A DNA stretch of 47,986 bases from an uncultured Gammaproteobacteria bacterium (GTDB taxonomy: Bacteria > Pseudomonadota > Gammaproteobacteria > Steroidobacterales > Woeseiaceae), in contig CALBPI010000067.1 in NCBI GenBank assembly GCA_937899415.1, forward strand, positions 1 through 47,986, written 5' to 3'. This document shows, in pieces, positions 24,685 to 34,021 of this stretch. The first letter of the stretch is position 1. Each line of letters starts with the position of its first letter. The notes below the pieces were generated by a model. The model was not told the DNA's origin, did no database searches, and was given only the letters and a program-made list of their open reading frames with translations. The position numbers were made by a program, and so were the translations under genes.

Positions 24685-27135
24685 ATGTTTTTGTTCCGGT
24701 CCAGCCGGGCGAAGGCGCTTGCCGTGCCCGCGTCCATCCTCATGACGTATGCCTCGATCGTGCCCGCACAGGCACAGCTCGAGGAAATCGTCGTCACCGC
24801 GGAGCGTCGCGAAGAGAGCCTGCAAGACGTCAGTGTCTCGGTGAGCGCTTTCAACGAAGAAGCGTTGCAGCTCGGCGGTATTACTGATGTATCCCGCCTC
24901 GAACTTTTGGTTCCCGGCCTTAACTACGCGTTTGCGGGTAACGACGCCAAGTTCAACGTACGCGGCGCCAACTCCACGAACACCTTCGGCGACAACAGCT
25001 CGATCGTCGGTGCTTTTGTGGACGGCATTTACAAGGTGCGTGCCTCGCAGCAGACGCGTGCGTTCTTTGATATTCGCAACGTTGAATTCCTGCGTGGTCC
25101 GCAGGGTACGCTGTACGGCCGTAACACGTTCGCGGGCGCACTGAACGTTTACACCAACATCCCCGACCTCGAGGAAGTGGGTGGCAACGTCGGTGTGAGC
25201 TTCGAGCGCTTTGACCGCGCCCGGGTTGACGGTGCGTTTAACTTGCCGCTGACGGACAACTTCGGTGTGCGCATCGCGGGCTTCACCGACAAGAGCGATG
25301 GCTTTATCGAAAACCTCGCGGGCCCTGACTTGGGTGCGCAGGATGACAAGGGCGTTCGTTTGTCGGCGCTCTACAGCGGTGATCGTTTGCAGATCATCGG
25401 CCGCTACACGCGCGTCGAGGAAGACGGCAACGAAGCGGGCCTGTTCGGCTACACGTTCCTCTGCCGTAATGAGACGCCTGATGGCCTCACGGACCCGTTT
25501 GGCTCTGTGCGCGATTGCAGCAACCCCGTGCGCGGCTCGGGCTCGCGCGGTCCGGCGTCAAATGGTCCCGGCGGTGATCCGTGGACGATCTCGCAGGACT
25601 ACGTCCAGCCTGTCGATCTGACCGATGAAGAGCTCTCGCTCACCATCGACTACGACTTCGACAACTTCGCTGTGAAGTCGATCACGGCGATGTACGACTA
25701 CGAGAACGACATCGGCTTCGATTTCGACTTCAGCCCGACGCCGAACTCGAATGGTGGTTACCAGGAAGTTTCGGAAGGTTTCTCGCAGGAGTTCCAGATC
25801 ACCTCGACGGGCGACGGTCCGCTGCAGTGGACGGCCGGCTTGTTCTACTCGGACACCGAGGACTTCAACTCGTTTTACATCTACCAGCAGACGGTGCGTG
25901 ATGACTCCACGCGCGGCACGGTCACGCTGCCGGGTATCGCTGATCCGTTCACGCTGCTCGATGGCACAGACATCGTGTCGGACGCAACGCTGCTTGGCGG
26001 CTTCTTCGCCAACGCCGTGCAAATCGACACCAAGTACCTCGGCATCTTCGCCCAGGGTGAGTACTCCGTGTCTGACACGCTGCGTGTGATCGCGGGCATT
26101 CGCTACAACGACGAGGAAAAAGACGCGTCGTGTGGTGGCTCGAACTTCACGGGTGACGAGAACGGTGACGGCACCGTCGACCGTGTCGTCAACGTCCTGC
26201 CGGGTGTTGATGGCAGCTCGCCGTTGATCCTGCCCGACAACGCACGCAGCCTGTTCTCGTACAACTGTGGCGCGTCGGACGCGATCACGAGTGCCAACAC
26301 GATCCAGGACAGCTCGAGCTTCGGTGAGTTTGACAACATCACCTGGCGCTTCGGTGTCGAGTACGACGTGAACGGCGACACGATGGCCTACCTTACGGGC
26401 TCGACGGGCTACCTCTCGGGTTCGGCCAGCACCACGACGACGACCGAAGAGCAGGAGTCTCAGGTCATCGAACTGGGTCTGCGCACCGTACTGCTCGACA
26501 ACACGCTGCAGTTCAACGCGGCCGTGCACTTCACGGAGTACACGAACCTGCTGACGCAGCGTCAGCGCGTTGACCCGAACACGGGCATCGTCCTGACGTT
26601 CTCGGACAACGGTGGTGACATCGAAGCGTTCGGTATCGAGATGGACGCCGTCTGGCTGCCCTCGGACAACTGGACGCTGACGGGCACACTGGCCTATCTG
26701 GACTCGGAGTTCGGCACCTTTGGTCAGTCGAACCCCTACCAGCTCTACAACGGCGAAGTTCGCAGCTTCATCGACCAGTCTGGCGAGCAGACGCCGTGGT
26801 CGCCGGAGCTGACGCTGGGTGCCAGTGCGGCTTACCTGCACGACATGGGTGACCGCGGTACGTTGCAGCCTTACCTGCAGTTCTACTACTCGGACGGCTA
26901 CAACACCTCGAACCTTCTGGCCACGGACCCGTCGCACGATCAGGACTCGTTCACCAAGACGGACGCCCGCCTGATCTGGACGTCGGCAGACAGCATCTAC
27001 TCGGTCGAAGCGTTCGTCGAGAACATCGAGGATTCCGATGTACTGGCACGCGGTAACAACAACGGTGACGATGTTGTTCAGACCTCGTTCCTGTACCCGC
27101 GGAACTACGGTCTGCGCGTCAAGGTGAATTTCTAG
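24685..27135 (+). CDS. TonB-dependent outer-membrane receptor
   Basis: 816 residues from the ATG at 24685, which has AGGGGGAGC eight bases upstream; the frame is open further 5' but lacks a signal. A signal peptide (~1-31) precedes a TonB box and plug start (LEEIVVTAERREESLQDVSVSVSAF), plug motifs (FNVRGANSTNTFG, EFLRGPQGTLYGRNTFAGALN) and a 22-strand-type barrel ending in NYGLRVKVNF with the terminal Phe. It imports a large or scarce substrate across the outer membrane using TonB energy. It is followed after a hairpin by the sulfatase gene, and its promoter region holds sites A and B, linking it to the SnoaL/HisD-like catabolic genes. The substrate is unknown. Confidence 0.93.
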   Translation: MFLFRSSRAKALAVPASILMTYASIVPAQAQLEEIVVTAERREESLQDVSVSVSAFNEEALQLGGITDVSRLELLVPGLNYAFAGNDAKFNVRGANSTNTFGDNSSIVGAFVDGIYKVRASQQTRAFFDIRNVEFLRGPQGTLYGRNTFAGALNVYTNIPDLEEVGGNVGVSFERFDRARVDGAFNLPLTDNFGVRIAGFTDKSDGFIENLAGPDLGAQDDKGVRLSALYSGDRLQIIGRYTRVEEDGNEAGLFGYTFLCRNETPDGLTDPFGSVRDCSNPVRGSGSRGPASNGPGGDPWTISQDYVQPVDLTDEELSLTIDYDFDNFAVKSITAMYDYENDIGFDFDFSPTPNSNGGYQEVSEGFSQEFQITSTGDGPLQWTAGLFYSDTEDFNSFYIYQQTVRDDSTRGTVTLPGIADPFTLLDGTDIVSDATLLGGFFANAVQIDTKYLGIFAQGEYSVSDTLRVIAGIRYNDEEKDASCGGSNFTGDENGDGTVDRVVNVLPGVDGSSPLILPDNARSLFSYNCGASDAITSANTIQDSSSFGEFDNITWRFGVEYDVNGDTMAYLTGSTGYLSGSASTTTTTEEQESQVIELGLRTVLLDNTLQFNAAVHFTEYTNLLTQRQRVDPNTGIVLTFSDNGGDIEAFGIEMDAVWLPSDNWTLTGTLAYLDSEFGTFGQSNPYQLYNGEVRSFIDQSGEQTPWSPELTLGASAAYLHDMGDRGTLQPYLQFYYSDGYNTSNLLATDPSHDQDSFTKTDARLIWTSADSIYSVEAFVENIEDSDVLARGNNNGDDVVQTSFLYPRNYGLRVKVNF

Positions 27136-27167
27136 TCACCGGGACGTGCGCCAGAGCGTAACGGCAG

Positions 27168-27187
27168 AGGGGCCTTAGGGCCCCTTT
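27168..27187 (+). terminator. Rho-independent terminator after the TonB receptor gene
   Basis: AGGGGCC (27168-27174) pairs with GGCCCCT (27179-27185) around a 4-base loop and is followed by TTT. It lies between the receptor stop and the sulfatase start. The short T-run suggests partial termination, allowing lower expression of the sulfatase from the same promoter. Confidence 0.65.
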
Positions 27188-27207
27188 GTCGTTTTGGGGA
27201 GAACACC

Positions 27208-29457
27208 ATGCCAATAACCCGCCGAACGTTTCTCGAGGCCGGCGCAGCCGCCGGAACCCTGGCCGCTTCCGGAGGCCTTGCGGCCGAGATCGGCGGCGAC
27301 GTTCGCGACACGGGCTGGCGACCGCGCCAGCTCGATCAGGCACCCAACATCGTTATGGCGGTGCTCGACGATGTCGGTTTCGCCGACCTGGGCTGCTACG
27401 GCGCCGAACACAACACACAAGCCATCGATGCGCTTGCTGCCGGTGGTACGCGCTTCAACAACTTTCATGTCACGGCGTTGTGCGCGCCCACGCGTGCCTG
27501 CCTGCTCACGGGGCGCAACGCGCACGCTGTCGGGGTGGGCAATATTGCGGAATGGGGGCGCGACCACCCTGGCTATCGCGGCTGGATTCGCCAGGACGCC
27601 ATGACGCTTGCGGAAATGCTGCGCCCGGCAGGCTACTCGACGTTTGCGACGGGCAAGTGGCACCTGTCGTCACTGGCCGACCAAAACGGCAGCGGCCCCT
27701 ACGACCACTGGCCGACGGGTCGCGGCTTTGATCGGTGGTACGGCTTCCACGGTAACGCCATCGATCACTGGCACCCCGAGATGTTCGAGAATACCTCGCC
27801 CGCCTATCCCCAGAAGACCGCCGACTACCACCTGAGCCACGACCTGGCCTCGCGCTCGATCGACTACATCGCCGATCACAGCTCGGCGACGCCCGAGCGC
27901 CCGTTCTTTTTATACCTGGCGTTTGGTGCGATGCACTTCCCGCTGCATGCGCCCGCCGACGATATCCGGCGCCACCGTGGACGCTATGACGAAGGCTGGG
28001 ACGTGGTCCGCGACGCGCGGTTTGCAAAGCAGCTCGAGCTCGGCGTTGTGCCAGACGGAACGCGTCTGCCCGCGCGCAATGCCGACGTGCCTGCCTGGGC
28101 GACGCTCGACGCCGATCAGAAGCGACTGGCCGTGCGCGGTCAGGAGGTCTACGCCGCCTTTATCGAACATACGGACCGGCAAATCGGCCGCGTCGTCGAC
28201 TTCCTCAAGGCGACTGGGCAGTACGACAACACGATCATCCTGGTGCTGTCTGACAATGGCGCAGCCTATGGCGGTCCGATCGAGGGAAGACTGGACGTGC
28301 GCCGCGACGCCTACCTCGGGCCAGCGCCCATCGAGGAGTTTCTCGGTGACATCGATCTGTTTGGTACCGACGCGTCTTACCCCATGTACTCGCGCGGCTG
28401 GGCGCAGGCCGGAAACACGCCGCTAAAGTGGTACAAGGCAGATACCTATGAAGGCGGCATTCGTTCACCGCTCGTGGTGAGCTGGCCCGCTGGTGACCTG
28501 CCCCAGGGTCAGATCAACGCGCAGTACCACCACGCCATCGATGTCGTGCCGAGCCTCATGAACATGGCCGGCCTGGAGCCGCCGCGTGAGTTCCGCGGCG
28601 CCGCGCCGCTGGCCGTTCAGGGCACGAGCTTCGCTTACAGCTTCGATAACCCCGCGGCCCCGACCCGCAAGCCCGTGCAGTACTTCGAGACGCTGGGTGA
28701 CCGTGCGATCTGGGAGGACGGCTGGAAGGCCGTGGCACGCCACAAGGCGGGCGCGAGCTACGAGACTGATGTCTGGGAGCTATTCCATGCAGCCGAAGAC
28801 TTCTCCGAGTCGAACAACCTCGCGGCACAATACCCGGAACGTCTCGAACGCCTGCGCGCGCTCTGGCAGCGTGATGCCGAACGCTACGATGTGCTGCCGC
28901 TAGAGGACGACACGCTCAAGCTCTACGAGGCCTCAGTGCCGCCGCCGCGTGCCACTTACCTCATGTTCCCGGGCATGACGCGACTCGACCGACTCAGTGC
29001 CCCCGACATCTTCACCTGGGACTCGGCGTTTCGCGCCGAGGTGAGCCTGCCGCGGTCGCGGGCCGATGGCGTCATCCTCTCCGCCGGGGACAGCAGCTGC
29101 GGCTACGAGTGGTATATGAAGAACGGCTACGTGCACTTTGCCTACGTCTACACGCGCAATGCGGTGTACAGCGGGCGTAGCCAGGGTCGCGTCGCCGCCG
29201 GTGATTACGAACTCGGTTTGCGCATTCGCAAGACGGGCGCCGAAACGGGCGTGGTGACGCTCACGGTCGATAGCGAGGCCGTCGGCGAGGTCGTGCTCGA
29301 ACGCATGTGGCCCATCTATGCAGCCAACGCAGGCATCCGGTGCGGTGAGAACCATCACGCGCCGGTCTCGCGCGACTACACGCCGCCGTTCGAATTCGAG
29401 GGCACGATTGCACGCGTGGTGGTCGACGTCGATATGACGACGACGCGCACGGATTAG
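27208..29457 (+). CDS. Tat-exported arylsulfatase (type I, formylglycine)
   Basis: 749 residues. The N-terminus is a twin-arginine signal (RRTFLEAGAAAGTLAASGGLA). The sulfatase signature CAPTRACLLTGRN (~residues 92-104) contains Cys-x-Pro-x-Arg, where the Cys becomes formylglycine. Metal-site features follow family order: LDDVGFADLG near the N-terminus and VLSDNGAAYGGP further on. A C-terminal beta-rich region (~560-745) is usual in the long arylsulfatase-like subgroup. It hydrolyses a sulfate ester, probably in the periplasm. GGGGAG stands before the ATG. The gene lies between the TonB receptor and the SnoaL operon, suggesting that desulfation precedes uptake or catabolism. The substrate is unknown. 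Confidence 0.93.
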   Translation: MPITRRTFLEAGAAAGTLAASGGLAAEIGGDVRDTGWRPRQLDQAPNIVMAVLDDVGFADLGCYGAEHNTQAIDALAAGGTRFNNFHVTALCAPTRACLLTGRNAHAVGVGNIAEWGRDHPGYRGWIRQDAMTLAEMLRPAGYSTFATGKWHLSSLADQNGSGPYDHWPTGRGFDRWYGFHGNAIDHWHPEMFENTSPAYPQKTADYHLSHDLASRSIDYIADHSSATPERPFFLYLAFGAMHFPLHAPADDIRRHRGRYDEGWDVVRDARFAKQLELGVVPDGTRLPARNADVPAWATLDADQKRLAVRGQEVYAAFIEHTDRQIGRVVDFLKATGQYDNTIILVLSDNGAAYGGPIEGRLDVRRDAYLGPAPIEEFLGDIDLFGTDASYPMYSRGWAQAGNTPLKWYKADTYEGGIRSPLVVSWPAGDLPQGQINAQYHHAIDVVPSLMNMAGLEPPREFRGAAPLAVQGTSFAYSFDNPAAPTRKPVQYFETLGDRAIWEDGWKAVARHKAGASYETDVWELFHAAEDFSESNNLAAQYPERLERLRALWQRDAERYDVLPLEDDTLKLYEASVPPPRATYLMFPGMTRLDRLSAPDIFTWDSAFRAEVSLPRSRADGVILSAGDSSCGYEWYMKNGYVHFAYVYTRNAVYSGRSQGRVAAGDYELGLRIRKTGAETGVVTLTVDSEAVGEVVLERMWPIYAANAGIRCGENHHAPVSRDYTPPFEFEGTIARVVVDVDMTTTRTD

Positions 29458-29464
29458 GCGTCGG

Positions 29465-30493
29465 TTATAACGCGGTGCGCGGCTGCCCGCGCAGGTGGCG
29501 GACGCGTGCAAACACGTCGACGCCCATCTGCCGAAGCACATCGGCGATATCGATGGGCACCCAGTTCTCGGCGATAAGCTCGCCGTCGACGCGGTAGAAG
29601 TCCATGACGCGGAAGTGGATCTCGCGGCCCGTGGGCCCGGTACCCAGCCAGTCGGGCCCCGAGTGAGTGCCGATGACCGAAGGCCAGCCGCCCGTCACCA
29701 CGAAGTCACCGTCGTAGACGTTGGCCACGTGCTTGTGCACGCGCCGGTCGGGGAAGCCGCGCAGGAACGGAATCTGGTGGTGCGCCTCAAAGCCGGCCAG
29801 GCCCTTGCTGGTGCCAATGCCGGCGGGCCCGTACCACATGAAGCCCGGGCTCCAGAACCGGGCGTGGTCCATGCTCTTCAAGTCCGTGCCATCGAACTCA
29901 CCCAGGCCTGCGTGCATGGCCTTGACGAGTCGCAGTGACTCGAGTCCACGCTCGAGATCGCAGGCTTCGAGATCGGCGCCGCCACCGCCTGCGGGCGCGG
30001 GCCAGGTGATCTCGGCACCGAGGCTCGGCGCGACAGGCCAGACGCCCGCCTGACGCATGAGGTCGAGCGTGTCGACGAGCATGTGCGTCTCGGCGACCCG
30101 GCCGTTGTCGCCGACGCGGTGGATTTCGCAGCAACGCAGCGTGACCACCTCGTGGTTGGCCGGGATATCGATCCAGTCCTGTTCGAAGCGGCCTTGCAGG
30201 TCGCTCATGATCGCGACGAAGTCGTGACCTTCGTAGTGGCCCGGCACGACGATGCGGTCGCGGCGTTCGAGATCGGGGAAAGCGGTGCGCAGCGGTTGCC
30301 AGAGGGCACCGACGATCTGGTCAGCGCCCGTGGCCTCGTTGACGGGGTGAAACGCGTTGAGCTGCGCGCCGTCTTCGTAAGCGTCGGCGGCGGCTGCGCC
30401 CAGCGATTCGATGGGCGTGCTGAACAGCGCGCGCAGTTTCTCCGCTACGGCGCGCTTGTTCGCCGCATGTGTTTCCCCACCGCTTGTTGGCAC
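29465..30493 (-). CDS. Two-domain SnoaL/ester cyclase-like protein (copy 1)
   Basis: 342 residues from a GTG at 30493, two bases after the stop of the HisD-like gene; a longer reading would run into that gene. It contains two NTF2-like cone domains (~5-150 and ~185-335), each resembling SnoaL polyketide-cyclase/ester-cyclase proteins. The second has FMWYGPAGIG, HQIPFLRGFPDR, REIHF and ENWVPIDIADVLRQMGVDV. These motifs recur in the protein at 41888-42919, which has the same length, so the two are paralogs. Known SnoaL proteins catalyse aldol-type ring closure, and relatives act as hydrolases, isomerases or binding proteins. No enzyme activity is established for this group. It is the third gene of the operon cupin - HisD-like - SnoaL. 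Confidence 0.8.
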   Translation of the reverse strand: MPTSGGETHAANKRAVAEKLRALFSTPIESLGAAAADAYEDGAQLNAFHPVNEATGADQIVGALWQPLRTAFPDLERRDRIVVPGHYEGHDFVAIMSDLQGRFEQDWIDIPANHEVVTLRCCEIHRVGDNGRVAETHMLVDTLDLMRQAGVWPVAPSLGAEITWPAPAGGGGADLEACDLERGLESLRLVKAMHAGLGEFDGTDLKSMDHARFWSPGFMWYGPAGIGTSKGLAGFEAHHQIPFLRGFPDRRVHKHVANVYDGDFVVTGGWPSVIGTHSGPDWLGTGPTGREIHFRVMDFYRVDGELIAENWVPIDIADVLRQMGVDVFARVRHLRGQPRTAL

Positions 30494-30495
30494 GT

Positions 30496-31782
30496 TCAGG
30501 CTGCCTTGGTCTTCTTGTATCGCGTGACGCGCAGATCGGCCTGCGCTTTGTGGCCCATCATGCCCTCGAGCCCGCACAGGCGCGAGCAGTATTCGCCCAC
30601 GGTGGCTGTCGCCTCGGGCGAGACGCGTTGGTAGGTGCAGGTCTTGATGAATTTGCCGACCCAGAGACCGCCCGTGTAGCGCGCGGCGAGCTTGGTTGGC
30701 AGCGTGTGGTTGGTGCCGATCACCTTGTCGCCGTATGCGACGTTGGTTTCGGGGCCCAGGAACAACGCGCCGTAGTTGGTCATGTTGTTGAGAAAGTGAT
30801 CGGGGTCGCGCGTCATGACCTGCACGTGCTCGCTGGCGATGCGGTCGGCTTCGGCCACCATCTCATCCTCGGTATCGCAGAGGATGATCTGACCGTAGTC
30901 GCGCCAGGCGGCACCGGCTACGTCGGCGGTCTCGAGCACGGTGAGCTGGCGTTCGATCTCGCGCTGCGTGTCTTCAACGAGCTGCGCCGAGTTTGTGAGC
31001 AGAATCGCAGGCGAGTTCGGACCGTGCTCGGCCTGACCCAGCAGGTCGGTCGCCGCCATTTCGCCGTCGCAGGTGTCGTCGGCGATGATCAGCGTCTCGG
31101 TCGGGCCCGCGAACAGATCGATGCCCACGCGGCCATACAGCTGGCGTTTGGCTTCGGCGACGAAGGCGTTGCCCGGGCCGACCAGCATGTCGACGGGTGC
31201 GATGGTCTCCGTGCCGAGCGCCATGCCGCCCACGGCTTGCACGCCACCGAGGCAGTAGATTTCATCGGCGCCCGCGAGGTGCATGGCGGCCACAATGGCG
31301 TCGTTGGGGCCACCGTCGTGCGGCGGTGCACAGGCGATGACGCGTTTGACACCTGCGACCTTGGCCGTGAGCACGCTCATGTGCGCACTGGCCACCATGG
31401 GATATTTGCCCCCTGGGATGTAGCAGCCCACGCTGTTCACGGGGATGTTCTTGTGACCCAGGAAGACGCCGGGCATGGTCTCTTCCTCGACGTCGCGCAA
31501 CGCGGCTTTCTGAATTTCGGCGAACTTGCGGATCTGCTTCTGCGCAAAGTGAATGTCGTCGAGCGTCTGCTCTGGCAGACGTGCGATAGCTGCGTCAATC
31601 TGCTCCTGGGTCAGTTGAAACTGGTCGGGCGACCAGTTATCGAATTTTTCAGAGAGCTCGCGAACCGCAGCGTCGCCGCGTGACTCGATGTCGGCGAGAA
31701 TGCCCTCGACGATACTCTTGACCTTGGCATCCATGTCGGCCGCGGCTGCGGCGTCGATGCCTTTCTTGATGACCTTGATCAC
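30496..31782 (-). CDS. HisD-family NAD-dependent dehydrogenase (HpsN-like), not histidine biosynthesis
   Basis: 428 residues, the size of histidinol dehydrogenase. The catalytic Glu-His (ASEHVQV), zinc ligands (Gln-x2-His in GQAEHGPNS, Asp in AYGDKVIG, His in [11 protein letters not shown]) and the NHTLPTK loop are all present. It should therefore catalyse the zinc-dependent alcohol-to-acid (four-electron) oxidation. The [15 protein letters not shown] segment is typical of the catabolic HisD branch that includes HpsN, the dihydroxypropanesulfonate dehydrogenase. No his genes are nearby, so a catabolic alcohol is the likely substrate; its identity is inference. Starts with GTG (31782, GAGG upstream), 33 bases after the cupin gene. 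Confidence 0.88.
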   Translation of the reverse strand: MIKVIKKGIDAAAAADMDAKVKSIVEGILADIESRGDAAVRELSEKFDNWSPDQFQLTQEQIDAAIARLPEQTLDDIHFAQKQIRKFAEIQKAALRDVEEETMPGVFLGHKNIPVNSVGCYIPGGKYPMVASAHMSVLTAKVAGVKRVIACAPPHDGGPNDAIVAAMHLAGADEIYCLGGVQAVGGMALGTETIAPVDMLVGPGNAFVAEAKRQLYGRVGIDLFAGPTETLIIADDTCDGEMAATDLLGQAEHGPNSPAILLTNSAQLVEDTQREIERQLTVLETADVAGAAWRDYGQIILCDTEDEMVAEADRIASEHVQVMTRDPDHFLNNMTNYGALFLGPETNVAYGDKVIGTNHTLPTKLAARYTGGLWVGKFIKTCTYQRVSPEATATVGEYCSRLCGLEGMMGHKAQADLRVTRYKKTKAA

Positions 31783-31815
31783 GGTGATAGCCTCGCGAAC
31801 GGAATTGGGTTGATG

Positions 31816-32844
31816 TCAGGAGTGGTAGGACGGCGACTGTGGCAGGTCGCCGCCGCGCACGACCCAGGCTTCGACCCGTTCGTGCGTTGAATTCGAAAAG
31901 CTTCGCGCCATGCCGATGGGCACTGTGAGCACGTCACCCGGAACCATCTCGACGTCGCCGTCGGGCAGGCCCACGGTGAGCTGCCCGGCATGCATCATGA
32001 TGACTTCTTCTTCATGGCGCGTGTGCAGGGGTGAGCCGGCACCCGGCTGGATCTGGACGTGGCGCACCTGGAAGCCATGCAACCAGTTCATGTGCCCCGC
32101 AGCGAGACCTTCGGCGTCGCTTGCGCTGCCAATGACAGGGCGTTCTTCAATGCCTTGCAGCGTGCTGCAGGTCAGGGCGTCCAGTGAGTCATGTCGCAAC
32201 ACGCAGCCCCCCATGTCGTCGGCCTTGAGCCGGTCGAGTGCGGCGACATCCGCTTTGGTGGTGGGCGGCATCACGGTCTTGTCATCGGGCACGGTTTCAC
32301 CGCGCGTTGTGTCCACGAGGCTGCCGTCCTCGAGCAGCACCAGGCCATACTTTTCCGCGTTGTCGAACACATAGGGGGCCCAGGTCACGCGGCCCGGGTC
32401 ATTGCCGCCCAGTACAGCGAAGAGGTAGCCCGTGCTGTCACCGACGTTCTCGAAGCCGCGGAACACGTGCACGGGGATCGAGATTGTGTCACCGGGGTGC
32501 AGCACGACCTCACCATCCTCGAGATTGGGGCCCATCTTGAACGCCCAGGTGCCCGAATGAACGATAAACACTTCAGCCGTTTCGTGGCTGTGCTGCGAGT
32601 TGACGCAGCCCGGCGGCTGGCGTGCGCCGCCAATGTTGAAGCCGTGTGGCAGCCTGACGTGGACGTGCTGGTCCGGGCTCTCCGACACGCCGGGGCCGAT
32701 GATCGTGAAGTTCTCTTTTTCTGCGCTGCCCGGGGTGCGGGTGTCAATGAACGCCGTGGTGCAGGGCCGAAGGTCCGCGTAGCGCACGAGGCGCTTGGCG
32801 AGCAACGACGCGTGCCGTTGCGCAGTGGCGGCGGCTTGAGCCAT
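31816..32844 (-). CDS. Bicupin protein
   Basis: 342 residues from the ATG at 32844 (MAQAAATAQ), the first of the operon cupin - HisD-like - SnoaL. It holds two cupin domains. The first (~80-180) has a full metal set: HSH and Glu in NSQHSHETAEVF, then His in IPVHVFRGFENV. The second (~250-335) has PLHTRHEEEV and GDVLTVPIGMARSF, where the last His is replaced by Met, so its metal site is incomplete. The arrangement resembles bicupin dioxygenases and isomerases such as gentisate dioxygenase in size, but no specific match can be claimed. Site C lies about 50 bases upstream. Confidence 0.8.
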   Translation of the reverse strand: MAQAAATAQRHASLLAKRLVRYADLRPCTTAFIDTRTPGSAEKENFTIIGPGVSESPDQHVHVRLPHGFNIGGARQPPGCVNSQHSHETAEVFIVHSGTWAFKMGPNLEDGEVVLHPGDTISIPVHVFRGFENVGDSTGYLFAVLGGNDPGRVTWAPYVFDNAEKYGLVLLEDGSLVDTTRGETVPDDKTVMPPTTKADVAALDRLKADDMGGCVLRHDSLDALTCSTLQGIEERPVIGSASDAEGLAAGHMNWLHGFQVRHVQIQPGAGSPLHTRHEEEVIMMHAGQLTVGLPDGDVEMVPGDVLTVPIGMARSFSNSTHERVEAWVVRGGDLPQSPSYHS

Positions 32845-32888
32845 GTACGGGTCCCCGAACGGCGCGCTGGCGCCGACAAACGAATATT

Positions 32889-32909
32889 CAATGTACTTCG
32901 AATGCAATT
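32889..32909 (-). promoter_or_regulatory. Operator-like site C overlapping a -10 for the cupin operon
   Basis: On the minus strand TTGCATTCGAAGT (32907-32895) differs by one base from the 12-mer of sites A, B and D. It is followed directly by TACATT, a possible -10 for the cupin operon. Together with site D it forms an inverted pair, 76 bases apart, between two divergent operons. Confidence 0.6.
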
Positions 32910-32980
32910 CCAGATCAACCAAGCATGGCAACACTTGCTGGCCACGAGTTGGATACGCGAGCAGCCTTTGGAGAACTTGA

Positions 32981-32999
32981 TCTGCATTCGCAGTACAAT
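32981..32999 (+). promoter_or_regulatory. Operator-like site D overlapping a -10 for the SnoaL/amidohydrolase operon
   Basis: TGCATTCGCAGT at 32983-32994 runs straight into TACAAT (32994-32999), a good -10 sequence 38 bases before the ATG at 33038. The imperfect dyad TTG-A-T / A-T-CAA around the central CGC suits an asymmetric LacI-type operator, with binding expected to block RNA polymerase. Confidence 0.6.
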
Positions 33000-33037
33000 C
33001 GCCGCTCGTGGTCCTTGGGGCCGGTGGAGCAGGGCAC

Positions 33038-34021
33038 ATGGCAGCGGAACGGACGGGGGCTTACGGCCCTGACGACGACATCGTCGACTTCATCCTCGGG
33101 ATCACCTACGAGATCTGGGAGGAGCGGGGCGTCGACCTGATCCACCAGTACTACGGCGAGGACTGCATTGTCTGGGGGCTGGATGGCATCACCCATGGCG
33201 CCCAGGCCGTCATTGACGCCACATGGGCCACACTCGCTGCATTTCCGGACCGCCGGCTCATCAACGAGCACGTGATCTGGTCGGGCAGCAAGGACGTGGG
33301 CTTCTACAGTTCGCACCGCCTTCTGTCGACGGGCACCAACGAGGGGCCGTCGGTCTATGGCCCCGCCACGGGCAACCGCATTCGTATGACCAACATCGCC
33401 GATTGCTTTGTCGAAAACGGCCTGATCACGCGCGAGTGGCTCGTGCGTGACAGCATGATGTTCGCGACGCAATTGGGCGCCGATGTCGCGGCCGCAGCGC
33501 GCGAAATGCGCGCCGGCCGAACCGAAGAACACCAGGCTTGGCTCGACAGCGAACACGCGCGCGTGCGCGCCGCCGATACTGCAGATGTTGCGCCCGTCGA
33601 TCCGGTTGCAGACCCCGAGGCGTTTGCGCGCGCCGCTATTCAAAGCGTGTGGTTCGGTGACCTCGCCCGCTTTGCGCGTGCTTACGCGCCCTATTGCGTG
33701 CTGCACCGCTCGCCGTTCGATCACCACTCGGGCCGTGACGACTTGTTCGCCTACTACGCGTCGCTTCGCGAGGTGCTTGGGAAGGTCTCGGTCAGTGTCG
33801 ACCACGTCGCGGCACAGCCCGTGTCCTCGAACGGCATCGATATTGCGGTGCGCTGGACCGTTGCCGGTGAGCATGAAGCGCCGTTCTGCGGTGCCGCGGC
33901 CACGGGTAAGCCCCTGTTCATCATGGGCGTCTCGCACTGGCGTTGCATAGCGGGCCGCATCACAAGCGAGCGAACGGTGTTCGACGATCTCGCCCTGCTG
34001 AGCCAGGTGGTCGATCCTTGA
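33038..34021 (+). CDS. Two-domain SnoaL/NTF2-like protein (divergent)
   Basis: 327 residues from the ATG at 33038, with GGAGCAGGG in front. It consists of two NTF2-like cone domains: ~10-150 (motifs HGAQAVIDATWATLAAFPDRR and RMTNIADCFVENGLI) and ~205-325 (SPFDHHSGRDDLFAYYASL, PLFIMGVSHWRC). They are joined by a polar linker (~155-200). It is clearly of the SnoaL-like type but far from the 29465 and 41888 proteins, lacking the WYGPAGIG motif. Its stop codon overlaps the TTG start of the amidohydrolase, so the two are translationally coupled and probably work on the same compound. No catalytic residues can be assigned. Confidence 0.75.
   Translation: MAAERTGAYGPDDDIVDFILGITYEIWEERGVDLIHQYYGEDCIVWGLDGITHGAQAVIDATWATLAAFPDRRLINEHVIWSGSKDVGFYSSHRLLSTGTNEGPSVYGPATGNRIRMTNIADCFVENGLITREWLVRDSMMFATQLGADVAAAAREMRAGRTEEHQAWLDSEHARVRAADTADVAPVDPVADPEAFARAAIQSVWFGDLARFARAYAPYCVLHRSPFDHHSGRDDLFAYYASLREVLGKVSVSVDHVAAQPVSSNGIDIAVRWTVAGEHEAPFCGAAATGKPLFIMGVSHWRCIAGRITSERTVFDDLALLSQVVDP

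Noticed and set aside
25558-26937. 459-residue minus-strand frame inside the TonB receptor gene
   Set aside because: Arg/Val-rich shadow translation; the plus strand encodes a complete receptor barrel with typical strand pattern.
30469-31683. 404-residue plus-strand frame antisense to the HisD-like gene
   Set aside because: No motif, very His/Val/Gly-rich shadow composition; the minus-strand gene keeps all catalytic residues.
30496-31782. Histidine biosynthesis role for the HisD-like gene
   Set aside because: No other his gene is nearby, and the C-terminal part resembles the catabolic HisD branch. I therefore did not assign hisD.
32915-33937. 340-residue minus-strand frame antisense to the divergent SnoaL-like gene
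   Set aside because: It would cross the C/D regulatory region and has no family features; the plus-strand gene has a good ribosome-binding site and coupled downstream gene.
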